From: Rickettsiales bacterium
GTDB lineage: Bacteria; Pseudomonadota; Alphaproteobacteria; Rickettsiales; SXRF01
Reading direction: 5' to 3'
Length of the DNA: 64,000 nt
Assembly (NCBI GenBank): GCA_041396965.1
Contig: JAWKXN010000001.1
Coordinates: forward strand, 434,001-498,000
This document shows positions 8,671-16,385 of the stretch, one piece after another; position 1 is the stretch's first letter; each line of letters starts with the position of its first letter. The translations under genes and the position numbers were made by a program. The notes beneath the pieces are model-generated. The model did not search any database and had not been told where the DNA came from. It saw only the letters and a list, made by a program, of their open reading frames with translations.

Positions 8671-9153
8671 ATGTCTGAGGATAAAATTAACTATACTTAT
8701 TTAATAGATCAGGCTATGCGTGGTGTGGTGAGGAGCGTTTTGCAAAAAGTTAAGGAAGAGGGGCTTCCCGGCGAGCATCATTTTTATGTTTCTTATCTTA
8801 CTGGCTATCCAGGAGTTAAAATGTCAGATCAGCTCCATCAGAAATATCCAAAAGAGATTACCATAGTATTACAGTATCAGTTCTGGGATTTTAAGGTTGA
8901 TAATAAGCAGTTCAGTGTTACGCTGTCCTTCGGTGGGGTTCCTGAAAAGCTTACCGTGCCATTTGCCGCTCTTACCGCATTTGCTGATCCAAGCATAAAG
9001 TTTGGTTTGCAATTCCAGTCTTCGGAAATGTTTGAGCAAGAATTAGAGGAATTTGATATAAATGATATATTAAAAGATGGTGATACAAAAATATCTTCAG
9101 AAGAGGATTCTGGCGATAAGATAGTCTCCCTAGACTCATTCAGGAAAAAGTAA
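8671..9153 (+). CDS. sspB: SspB, ClpXP adaptor for tmRNA-tagged proteins (alpha type)
   Basis: 160 aa from ATG at 8671; a TTG 18 bases upstream is possible but has no better ribosome site. SspB tethers ssrA-tagged proteins to ClpXP. The N-terminal two thirds follow the family (YLIDQAMRGVVRSVL, GEHHFYVSYLTGYPGVKMS, LQYQFWDFKV, SVTLSFGGVPEKLTVPF, FADPS). An acidic linker leads to a short C-terminal tail (KIVSLDSFRKK), the position of the ClpX-binding motif. It lies 230 bases after the tag-coding stop, placing tag and adaptor together. Confidence 0.88.
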   Translation: MSEDKINYTYLIDQAMRGVVRSVLQKVKEEGLPGEHHFYVSYLTGYPGVKMSDQLHQKYPKEITIVLQYQFWDFKVDNKQFSVTLSFGGVPEKLTVPFAALTAFADPSIKFGLQFQSSEMFEQELEEFDINDILKDGDTKISSEEDSGDKIVSLDSFRKK

Positions 9154-9175
9154 ATTTCTTTAGGTGTGATCTCTC

Positions 9176-9616
9176 ATGAATTTTATGGAAGAGTCTCTTA
9201 GGCTAGCCGGTTTGTCTAGCGATAATGGGGAAGTTCCTGTAGGCGCGGTTATAGTACGAAGTGGAACAATAATCGCTTCTGCCCATAACAAGGTGGAAAA
9301 AGACAATGACCCAACCGCTCACGCTGAAATGCTTGCCATTCGTGCCGCTTGTGAGATTTTAGGAACAGCACGCCTTAATGATTGTGATTTATACGTGACT
9401 TTAGAGCCATGCGCCATGTGCGCGCAGGCGATTTCTTTCGCTCGTATCCGTAGGCTTTATTTCGGGGCGTATGATGTGAAAGGTGGTGGGGTAGAAAATG
9501 GCGCGCGAATCTTTGCTCAATCTACCTGTCACCATAAACCGGAAATATACGGCGGAATAGATGAAACTAGATGCGGTGAGTTACTTAAGGCTTTTTTCAG
9601 AGATAGAAGAGAGTAG
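9176..9616 (+). CDS. tadA: tRNA-specific adenosine deaminase TadA
   Basis: 146 aa. It deaminates A34 of tRNA-Arg(ACG) to inosine. The zinc-deaminase motifs are intact: TAHAEMLAI (zinc His and catalytic Glu, about residues 49-51) and LEPCAMCAQAI (two zinc Cys). NDNDPTAHAE-type spacing and length fit TadA rather than cytidine or guanine deaminases. It is 22 bases downstream of sspB and may share its transcript. Confidence 0.9.
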   Translation: MNFMEESLRLAGLSSDNGEVPVGAVIVRSGTIIASAHNKVEKDNDPTAHAEMLAIRAACEILGTARLNDCDLYVTLEPCAMCAQAISFARIRRLYFGAYDVKGGGVENGARIFAQSTCHHKPEIYGGIDETRCGELLKAFFRDRRE

Positions 9617-9658
9617 GAGATTTCAGGGAGATAGGGGTAAAAAATATTATATACCACC

Positions 9659-10423
9659 TTATCGCCCCGATTTTTGTTTGCTTGAACTGTCTATAAATGA
9701 TTGTGTGGCAGCATTTACAAAGCTCTTTTTGCTAACTTCCCACGCCTCGTCACCAAAGGCAGCAGAATTTGCATAATCTTTTGTTCTGCCTAGTTCATTT
9801 TTGTATTTCTTCATCATCATATTTTCAAATTCAATAGCAGGAACTTCATAATTAGTTATGAATTCCATAGCAATATCGCTATTCTTAATTTCTTTGTTTG
9901 CTCTCTCTATCATTTTCTCTGATTGTGGGCGGACATGCCTATCGTAAATTTCTGAAAAAATTTTTTCCAATGACTCTGAATTGCCCTTAACCGCGTTTAA
10001 TCTGTTCTGGTAATTCTTCATAGGAATATTTATTTGCGAAGGATCAGAATATTTACTGCGTATTTTTAAATATTCCTGCGCTGCTTCGGTTGCATTTTTC
10101 TGTGTCGCATGGGTTATTTCATGTGCTAGGAACCTTTCCAAGCTGGAGTTATGCTCCGTGTTGTTATCATCAAGATACTTAGCCGCTAGTACGTTCTTTG
10201 GGTTTACTTGGATAATCGGCATACCGTTATGGACGATAAATCCACAATCTGTAATATCCACCTCGTTAACCAAGATATTCAGTTTTTGTCCATGAAGTTT
10301 CTTTGCGTTTTGTAGTGCTTGTAACCCTTCCTGTTTAGACGCTACCCACTCCAATGCCTTCTTTACCTCATCTATTTGTTTTCTGTCTTCACCATGAAAA
10401 TCCACCAGCTCTTCTATTTGCAT
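9659..10423 (-). CDS. Putative zinc metalloprotease-like protein (HExxH)
   Basis: 254 aa. The only recognisable motif is LERFLAHEITHATQ near residue 100, an HExxH with a following Ala as in zincin proteases. A downstream Glu (TEAAQEYLK) could be a third metal ligand. The rest is helical and Lys/Glu/Asn-rich, without signal peptide or membrane segments. A compact soluble HEITHA protein recalls effector-type peptidases such as M91, but similarity beyond the motif is not evident to me. It stands alone between tadA (convergent) and the symporter gene. Confidence 0.75.
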   Translation of the reverse strand: MQIEELVDFHGEDRKQIDEVKKALEWVASKQEGLQALQNAKKLHGQKLNILVNEVDITDCGFIVHNGMPIIQVNPKNVLAAKYLDDNNTEHNSSLERFLAHEITHATQKNATEAAQEYLKIRSKYSDPSQINIPMKNYQNRLNAVKGNSESLEKIFSEIYDRHVRPQSEKMIERANKEIKNSDIAMEFITNYEVPAIEFENMMMKKYKNELGRTKDYANSAAFGDEAWEVSKKSFVNAATQSFIDSSSKQKSGR

Positions 10424-10501
10424 ATAAAACCTTAATATTGCTAAATTTTAATCCATATCGCAATATTTTTACCATAATGGTAATTTGTAGTAAATAAAAA
10501 A

Positions 10502-11764
10502 TTAACTTTTTCTCTCTTCCTGCATCCGCGCTACCAGCACAGCGGTAAAGCCATCAGTGTAGATATTGCAGGCGGTACGCACCATATCCAGTATCCTATC
10601 TACCGCGAGTATTATTCCAATCGCTTCTACCGGCAGACCAGCGACCGTAAGCACGGTAGCAAGCATTATTAGGCTAGCACCAGGTACGGCGGCGGTTGCT
10701 ACAGATGCCATCAGAGAAGTGGCGGAAACCGTTATCAGCATATGGGTATCAAGCGGATGTCCCATTACGTTTGCTATAAATATAGTAGAGACTATGATAT
10801 TAATGAGTGTACCATCCATATTTACAGTCGCGCCCAAAGGGGCGACGGAGGTCGCGATTCTATCTGGCACTCCAAGCTTTTCTGTTAGCACTTTGATAGT
10901 AACCGGAAGGGTAGCCGCGCTTGATGAGCTGGAAAACGCCACTAACTGCGCTTTCAGCATGGATTTAGCGAAGAGAAGCGGTGGCATTTTAAGAGTGTAT
11001 TTTACTAGTGCCGTTATAAGTAATTGGTGTAAAGCAATGGCTAATATTACCGCTCCAGTGAGTTGTGACAGTGCTATAAGAACTTCCGCTCCGTGAGTTC
11101 CAACACTATATGCCATAGAGCCAAACGCGCCAAGTGGCGCGAATTTTACGATATATATAAGTATTTTCTGAAGCGATCTGTCCATAAACTCGGTAAATGC
11201 GAAAAATACATTTCCTACCTCCATGATATGACTGTCATTTTTCCGTTCCGCCTCATTAAGCACGAGCATCGCGGCTATTCCAATAAGCGCCGCGTACCAG
11301 ATTACCTGAATCATATTGCCGCTACCCAGTGCGTCTATCGGGTTAGTGCTTGGCAAAAATTGTAGAACAAACTCGGTAAGCTCAAATTTCATCGGTTCTG
11401 GTGTTTTTGTAAGCTCTGTGGCGTTTAGCGAGACTCCATCACCCACCTTCCATAATCCGGCAACTAAATTAGCCCATATAAGGGCGAGTAGCGAGGTAGC
11501 GAGAAAGCTTGTCACCGCGATTCCAAGAGTTTTACCAAGTGATGATATATCACGGTTTTTACCGATTGAGTTTATGATGGAAACAAAAACCAGAAGCCCA
11601 ACAAAACCGATAATTATTTTAATGAATGTAATTCCAAAAACTTTGAGAAAAGCAGCATTCTCACCAAGAACGACACCAGCTACCACACCAAGAATAGTGG
11701 CAAGCAATACCTGTACGGTCATGTTGGCGCGGATAAGGCGAATAATATCACATATGAATCGCAT
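10502..11764 (-). CDS. Dicarboxylate/amino acid:cation symporter (DAACS family)
   Basis: 420 aa inner-membrane protein with about eight hydrophobic segments and two re-entrant loops. Family motifs are the serine-rich stretch AFSSSSSAATLPVT, APLGATVNMDGTL (NMDGT, substrate and cation binding), and AAVPGASLIML. Closest in style to the GltP/GltT-like branch, so H+ or Na+ with glutamate/aspartate or dicarboxylate is likely; the exact substrate is not readable. Its start lies 41 bases from the left prophage end. A second, more DctA-like member lies just beyond the right end, so the two were neighbours before phage insertion. Confidence 0.87.
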   Translation of the reverse strand: MRFICDIIRLIRANMTVQVLLATILGVVAGVVLGENAAFLKVFGITFIKIIIGFVGLLVFVSIINSIGKNRDISSLGKTLGIAVTSFLATSLLALIWANLVAGLWKVGDGVSLNATELTKTPEPMKFELTEFVLQFLPSTNPIDALGSGNMIQVIWYAALIGIAAMLVLNEAERKNDSHIMEVGNVFFAFTEFMDRSLQKILIYIVKFAPLGAFGSMAYSVGTHGAEVLIALSQLTGAVILAIALHQLLITALVKYTLKMPPLLFAKSMLKAQLVAFSSSSSAATLPVTIKVLTEKLGVPDRIATSVAPLGATVNMDGTLINIIVSTIFIANVMGHPLDTHMLITVSATSLMASVATAAVPGASLIMLATVLTVAGLPVEAIGIILAVDRILDMVRTACNIYTDGFTAVLVARMQEERKS

Positions 11765-11804
11765 CGGGTGATTCTATGAGAATAAAGGAAAAAAAGCAAT
11801 ATTG

Positions 11805-11811
11805 TTGGTGC
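11805..11811 (+). other. attL core, left prophage end
   Basis: TTGGTGC here equals the sequence at 55671-55677 that covers the encoded CCA, discriminator base and first acceptor-stem bases of tRNA-Thr. AT-rich host DNA precedes it and GC-rich phage DNA follows. Joining the phage sides gives an attP with dyad arms AGTCC and GGACT, 18 bases apart. Confidence 0.5.
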
Positions 11812-11945
11812 TCGACAAAGGACTGGGAGCGAACCGATTAGTATCCTTTGTAGATGCTCTGAATGAGATGGGCAAGATATTTGAGAGCCCTATCAAGCTG
11901 GATGGAAAGAGCTTTACCTTTGAACCGCTGGCTATCGCTGCATAA
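11808..11945 (+). pseudogene. Detached 3' end of the serine recombinase gene
   Basis: From GTG at 11808 a frame runs to TAA at 11943-11945 without an ATG near its beginning, with an in-frame stop at 11769 and no ribosome site. It encodes VLDKGLGANRLVSFVDALNE and further to FEPLAIAA. In the excised circle TTGGTGC joins it in frame to codon 511 of the recombinase at 54144, adding 44 residues. It is therefore best read as the true C-terminus of that protein, cut off by integration, not as an independent gene. Confidence 0.65.
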
Positions 11946-11980
11946 GCTGCTATGTTAAGAAAAAACAGCGAGATAAGTCG

Positions 11981-12187
11981 ATGCCATCAAAGAAACAAGT
12001 TTCCGAAGGATTGTCTGTAATCCCCTACGAGGGTGCGGCCTATCTAAAATTGGTCGATATGATCAAGGAACGTCACCCATGTGATGATCAAACCGCACAT
12101 CGTCTTGCCAGAAATCTAATGGGTTACACCGAATTCGTGCTGCGGATAGATCAAAAGAACAAAAAGAAACGGTCGAAAAAGAAATAA
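11981..12187 (+). CDS. Small hypothetical phage protein
   Basis: 68 aa, soluble, ending in a run of Lys/Arg (KNKKKRSKKK) that could bind nucleic acid. The middle (AYLKLVDMIKERHPCDDQTAHRLARNLMGYTEFVLRID) looks helical. It ends 2 bases before the next gene and is probably co-transcribed with it. No family recognised. Confidence 0.6.
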   Translation: MPSKKQVSEGLSVIPYEGAAYLKLVDMIKERHPCDDQTAHRLARNLMGYTEFVLRIDQKNKKKRSKKK

Positions 12188-12189
12188 AC

Positions 12190-12960
12190 ATGAAAATCAT
12201 CACCTACAGCGATTTGCATTTGGAGTTCGGGACGGATTTCTTGCCGCCTACCGATAGTGACGCTGATGTGATGATTCTGGCCGGTGACATAATCACCTTC
12301 AGGGATTATGCTCCGCTGGAGAAATTCCTAGCTGGATGGCAAAAGCCGGTACTCTTCGTTGCTGGCAACCATGAATTCTACACTCGTCGCCCGATGTTGC
12401 CCGATACGGAGCAATTTAAGGACTGGCTTGCCAAGACACACCCTCATGTTACGTTTCTTCAGGATGAAGCGGTCACATTGGACGGCGTGCATTTCTTCGG
12501 CGGCACCATGTGGACGGATTTCAGCGGTGGTAACGCTAAAGCCATGCTGGAAGCCAGAACGCAAATGAATGACTATCGCCAGATCAGGCAAAGTGATGAT
12601 CTGGCACTTACGCCAGAACATACGGTGGAACTGCACGAGACATTCGCAGAGAAGCTGGCGGCTTGGTTTACAGAACCATTATCTGGCGCACGGGTGGTGA
12701 TCTCGCACCATGCGCCGGTGGTAAACCCTAACACCAAGTATGGCAGTAGCCTTTTGATGCCTGCATTTAACTCTCTGGATATGATCGAAGTAATTGATAC
12801 GCACCATCCTGTGCTGTGGGTTTATGGTCATACGCATGAATGCGATGATCACATGCGCGGCAATACACGGATCATCTCGAATCAACTGGGCTATCCAAGC
12901 GGTGGTGGCGGATATGAATGCCGAGGCTTTGATCCTTCCGGGAAGTCTATAGTTATATAA
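12190..12960 (+). CDS. Calcineurin-like metallophosphoesterase
   Basis: 256 aa. The five metallophosphoesterase motifs are in order: YSDLHLEF (D-x-H), AGDI, GNHEFY, ISHHAP and YGHTHE, giving a dinuclear metal site. The family covers protein phosphatases, nucleotide phosphatases and nucleases; the substrate here is unknown. It sits in the left cargo region, outside the packaging and structural modules, and is probably an accessory gene. Confidence 0.85.
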   Translation: MKIITYSDLHLEFGTDFLPPTDSDADVMILAGDIITFRDYAPLEKFLAGWQKPVLFVAGNHEFYTRRPMLPDTEQFKDWLAKTHPHVTFLQDEAVTLDGVHFFGGTMWTDFSGGNAKAMLEARTQMNDYRQIRQSDDLALTPEHTVELHETFAEKLAAWFTEPLSGARVVISHHAPVVNPNTKYGSSLLMPAFNSLDMIEVIDTHHPVLWVYGHTHECDDHMRGNTRIISNQLGYPSGGGGYECRGFDPSGKSIVI

Positions 12961-12974
12961 AGGACAAATGCCAT

Positions 12975-13826
12975 ATGAAGATTTTTGCTACACGCACTTG
13001 GGGTTTTCGTCCTGAAACATATCCAGTTATTAGCTTCGTCAGGGAGGGCGATAGAGATAAGCTGTTGAAAGAGTCTGAAATTGGCGATGTCATTTTGATT
13101 GTAGGAACTCAGGGAGAGCCGACGGAAGAAAACGAAAGAGGGCGATTACTTGGAATTGCACAGATTGGTCGTATAGCGGTGGACACACTGACTGTACTGG
13201 ATGAATCCGAAATCCGGCCTCATGATTATGATGCTCACGGCAATTACCGTTGGCCAAAAGCATTGGCAATGACTCGTGCATGGTATTTCCCATCAAAGCC
13301 ATTGTTAAAAGATGTGTTGGCTCAACAGCTTCCATATAACGCAACTACTCAGGCGGTGTTGCTTAATGAGGATGACACCTCCGCTATTATGGCTTTGCAA
13401 GCTGAAGAGGCTTTGATTCCAGAAACAGAAGCAGTCGCAAAATTAAAGAAACTCGAGTCCGCACTACTAAGAGGCAAGCCCACTCGCGGTGTTATACCTT
13501 CCGCATGGTCGAGTAGAGTTGTGCGCGAGCTGGGAAGAAAGAGCGTCACTTATGCACTCAGATATGGGAAAAGTGATTGCTGGAAAATTGGACATACTGT
13601 CGATGTAAAACAGAGGTTATCGGACATTAACAAACATATTCCTTATGAGATCACTGGGGAAAAATGGGAATTATTTAGAACTCAATCATGGGAAAACGAA
13701 ACTTTGGCGTATGAGATGGAACAAGGCCTTTTCAATGATCTATTTAAGTTCCGAACTGCTGGAGAACGCCTCCAATGCAAAGAAGAAGATCTGCACATAG
13801 CTTGGCTGAAATCAATCGGCCTATAA
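12975..13826 (+). CDS. Putative PUA/EVE-like plus GIY-YIG (T5orf172-type) protein
   Basis: 283 aa. The N-terminal half (MKIFATRTWGFRPETYPVIS, GDVILIVGTQGEP, RGRLLGIAQIGRI) looks like a small PUA/EVE/ASCH-type beta-barrel, a fold used to sense modified bases. The C-terminal part (SVTYALRYGKSDCWKIGHTV, then DVKQRLSDINKHIP, a conserved Glu in YEMEQGLF, and FKFRTAGERLQC) follows the T5orf172/MUG113 group of GIY-YIG nucleases (K-I-G-x-T-x-D-V-x-x-R-L). A modification-dependent nuclease is a reasonable inference. Neither domain is certain from sequence alone. Confidence 0.6.
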   Translation: MKIFATRTWGFRPETYPVISFVREGDRDKLLKESEIGDVILIVGTQGEPTEENERGRLLGIAQIGRIAVDTLTVLDESEIRPHDYDAHGNYRWPKALAMTRAWYFPSKPLLKDVLAQQLPYNATTQAVLLNEDDTSAIMALQAEEALIPETEAVAKLKKLESALLRGKPTRGVIPSAWSSRVVRELGRKSVTYALRYGKSDCWKIGHTVDVKQRLSDINKHIPYEITGEKWELFRTQSWENETLAYEMEQGLFNDLFKFRTAGERLQCKEEDLHIAWLKSIGL

Positions 13827-13839
13827 TCAGGAAATCATC

Positions 13840-14421
13840 ATGCCTACGGATATTTCAGTCGAGCGCGATTTGAAGTCGCTGCGGCGCGGATTGAACGCGC
13901 TTGAGAAGCAGGCAGTGCCGCAAGCCACGGTTCGCACGTTAAACCGGGTGGCCGAAAGTGCTAAGACAGCCAGCGCCCGCTATATAGCCCCACAGATGGG
14001 CGGCAGGCAAGCTGGGGTAAAACGACGTATCGAAACCCGTAAATCGACTGTGCGGCGTTTGTGGGCGGCGCTGGTAGCAAGTGATCATCCTCTCCGGCTC
14101 ATCGAATTTGTGGTGGGATCAAAAAAGCCGACGCAGCAGCCCGGTGGCAAACGTGGTCCCGTGAAAGCCAAGGCATGGGGAAAGACAAAAACCTACCGTG
14201 GCGCGTTCATCGCACCACAAAAGAAGGGATCGAACAAAACTACGGTCTATGTCAGGAAATCAGGAAAGCGATTGCCGCTAAAGCAGCTGTTTGGTCCCGG
14301 TATTATGCAGTTATTTAAGCAACGGGAGAATGCAAGTGTGATGGAGCGAACGGTGCAGGATCGCCTGCCGAAGGAGTTTATGCAGAATCTTGCCTATTAT
14401 ATCTCGCGGATCAGGCGTTAA
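13840..14421 (+). CDS. Minor tail protein Z-like protein
   Basis: 193 aa, basic. The N-terminus (LRRGLNALEKQAVPQATVRTLNRVAESAKTASARYIA) matches the lambda gpZ-type tail completion family. The rest is Arg/Lys-rich with a conserved-looking GPGIMQLFKQRE. It lies away from the other tail genes at the left end, which is unusual; it may have moved or be a relic. It overlaps the convergent DUF3768 gene by 4 bases. Confidence 0.65.
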   Translation: MPTDISVERDLKSLRRGLNALEKQAVPQATVRTLNRVAESAKTASARYIAPQMGGRQAGVKRRIETRKSTVRRLWAALVASDHPLRLIEFVVGSKKPTQQPGGKRGPVKAKAWGKTKTYRGAFIAPQKKGSNKTTVYVRKSGKRLPLKQLFGPGIMQLFKQRENASVMERTVQDRLPKEFMQNLAYYISRIRR

Positions 14422-14753
14422 TACTCACTCGCGAGCATGATGGTCAGCACGCGGGTGGTTACATCAGGATTAGTCGGGTCTTCAGAGCCATATTCCATAC
14501 GGGCGTCGTAATAGTCGATTTTCCAGAAGCAATCATGGCCGTTCACTGTAATCTTGCCGAAATCATGCTCGCCGTGGGGATCGTTCTCCTCGGTGAATGC
14601 GTCGTAATCAGAAACAGCGCGGAAGATGGCAAGCTGGGTATCTTCGGATAATTCGTTGATGCCGGGCGTGGTCATCACCTTGCCGCCCCAATAGGTCTGG
14701 CGGAAGTTGTCATTGAGTGCGGCGATTTTGTTGGTGGCGCATGTGTTTAGCAT
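14418..14753 (-). CDS. DUF3768 family protein
   Basis: 111 aa. It shows the DUF3768 hallmarks: KIAALNDNFRQTYWGGKVMT, TPGI, NDPHGEHDFG, CFWKIDYYDARMEYGSEDP, and TRVLTIMLASEY at the C-terminus. The family is common in alphaproteobacterial phages and plasmids and has no known function. It is 7 bases downstream of the next minus-strand gene and likely in the same transcript. Confidence 0.88.
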   Translation of the reverse strand: MLNTCATNKIAALNDNFRQTYWGGKVMTTPGINELSEDTQLAIFRAVSDYDAFTEENDPHGEHDFGKITVNGHDCFWKIDYYDARMEYGSEDPTNPDVTTRVLTIMLASEY

Positions 14754-14760
14754 TGTTTCC

Positions 14761-15504
14761 TCATAGGTTTAATGTTGCTTGTGCGGGTGTAATTGGCTGG
14801 ATTGCATTGGGAAGCAGATGGGCGGATACGCCATGCTTCTGCATCATCTTCCATTGCGGGGTGGCGCGAGATTCCCATTGCTCCATGCGAAGGGTGTCAC
14901 CGTGGATAACCACTCCCGGCAGGCAAAGCGCTGAGAGTTGGAAATACGCCATATTGAAGCAGGTGCGGTTTATGTCGATGGCTTGGAATAATAGGGAAAT
15001 ACACGGGTCATGGCCTTCCTCACGGATGGCGTTGGCGGCTTCGATGATCATCACCCCGGCACCACAAGCTGGTTCCTGAAGCGTGATGTAACCTTGTGCG
15101 CTGATCTTACTGCCGATGCCGTGCATCTGCATTTTGGCGATCATGCGGCTGATTTCGTTGGGCGTGAAGAACTCGCCGTTATGTTTATTGCTGACTTCCA
15201 AGTCCATATATTGCTGGCCGAGGAAGTCCTGCTCGCTGGTGCGTAAGGCCATGAGCGACGTGCTGTAGAGTGTGACAATCAGGTCGATCTCTTCGCGTGT
15301 GTATTTCTTGATGGTGTCGAGGTAACGCTGCTCGATGCGGTCATAGTCATCATCTTTATCGAGATGGCCGTAGAAATATGGCTCTTGATGGATGGTGCAG
15401 GCAGCGATCTCGATGAAATCGCGGAAGGCATCGTGCCAACTGCGACGGTAAGAGAGATCATCAAAGGCTTTACGAAAATTTTTGGCGTAATCGGCGTGTT
15501 TCAT
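14761..15504 (-). CDS. N6-adenine DNA methylase-like protein lacking a visible motif IV
   Basis: 247 aa. It resembles the HsdM core: GEFFTPNEISRMIAKM (as in type I methylases) and LQEPACGAGVMIIEAANAI (SAM motif I), then QAIDINRTCFNMAYFQL. It ends shortly after GDTLRMEQWESRATPQ, where a catalytic NPPY/NPPF would be expected, and none is present. Activity is thus doubtful; it may bind DNA or a partner instead, for example as an antirestriction factor. It is transcribed away from the ParB-like gene. Confidence 0.75.
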   Translation of the reverse strand: MKHADYAKNFRKAFDDLSYRRSWHDAFRDFIEIAACTIHQEPYFYGHLDKDDDYDRIEQRYLDTIKKYTREEIDLIVTLYSTSLMALRTSEQDFLGQQYMDLEVSNKHNGEFFTPNEISRMIAKMQMHGIGSKISAQGYITLQEPACGAGVMIIEAANAIREEGHDPCISLLFQAIDINRTCFNMAYFQLSALCLPGVVIHGDTLRMEQWESRATPQWKMMQKHGVSAHLLPNAIQPITPAQATLNL

Positions 15505-15691
15505 GCTGTTTATCGTTCAATAACAGTTGTTTAATATGCGAAACGATAACAGGCGTGCAACTGCAATCAACGCTGTTTTCTATTGTTTTTCAGTTGGTTG
15601 AGTGATGGGCGGGCGTCGGGTCCTTCCACGGCACCCCCTTACGGGTACGCCGCGAGCGCGGAATTTCTCCAGCGCCAGCTTCAAAAGTTCG

Positions 15692-15782
15692 ATTTCGTTT
15701 CGTTTTTTTCAGCACATCCATCTGAGAAACAACGATAACCCAAAATCAAAAAACGAAATGCCCTGCCTAAAAAAACGAAATG
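15692..15782 (+). promoter_or_regulatory. Repeated ACGAAAT boxes in the divergent intergenic region
   Basis: The 287 bases between the methylase-like gene and the ParB-like gene contain AAAAAACGAAATG twice in direct orientation (15748-15760 and 15770-15782) and an inverted copy ATTTCGTTTCGTTTTTTT at 15692-15709. The last copy touches the ribosome site of the ParB-like gene. This layout suits an operator set for a regulator or for the adjacent ParB-like protein. Confidence 0.45.
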
Positions 15783-15791
15783 AGGTGTAAA

Positions 15792-16385
15792 ATGAAAGTA
15801 GAACTGGTTGCGATAGATCAGGTGATTCCGTATGCGCGGAATCCTCGGATCAATGCCCATGCGATTGAGAAAGTCGCTGCTTCGATCAAGGAATTTGGTT
15901 TTCGCCAGCCGATTGTCACCGACAACGACATGGTGATTGTCGTTGGGCATGTGCGCTTTGAAGCAGCCAAGCGGCTGGGGCTCAAAAAGGTGCCGGTGCA
16001 TGTGGCCACGGAGCTAAAGCCAGAACAGATCAAGGCCTATCGGATCACGGATAATCGCGTTGGCGAAGAATCAGAATGGGACAAGGCGCTGCTTCAGCTG
16101 GAGATCACCGAGCTGAATGATGCTGCTTTTGATGCTGATCTGCTGGGCTTCAATGCTGAAGAACTGAAGGAGATTCAAGCTTCGCTGGAGGATTTGCTGG
16201 AAGATGGCTTTGGCGATGACGAGGACGGCGACATCGAGGAAGCGGATACCACCGCCCGCATTGGTGCCTACACATTCCCCATCCCACGCGAGCAATATCT
16301 GGAATGGCTGGAGGCCATGAAGCAGGAGGTGGGATTTGAGAAAAAAGAAGTGATTGCAGAACTGAAACGCAGGTTAGGATTATGA
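15792..16385 (+). CDS. ParB-like nuclease domain protein
   Basis: 197 aa from ATG at 15792, preceded by GAGGTG; a codon at 15780 is in frame but has no ribosome site. Residues 1-90 are a ParB/Spo0J N-terminal domain (IDQVIPYARNPRINAHAIEK, FGFRQPIVTD, VVGHVRFEAAKRLGLKKVPV). A helical, acidic part follows. In phages such proteins accompany DNA methylases and terminases. It overlaps the next gene by 4 bases and opens the operon that runs into packaging. Confidence 0.8.
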   Translation: MKVELVAIDQVIPYARNPRINAHAIEKVAASIKEFGFRQPIVTDNDMVIVVGHVRFEAAKRLGLKKVPVHVATELKPEQIKAYRITDNRVGEESEWDKALLQLEITELNDAAFDADLLGFNAEELKEIQASLEDLLEDGFGDDEDGDIEEADTTARIGAYTFPIPREQYLEWLEAMKQEVGFEKKEVIAELKRRLGL

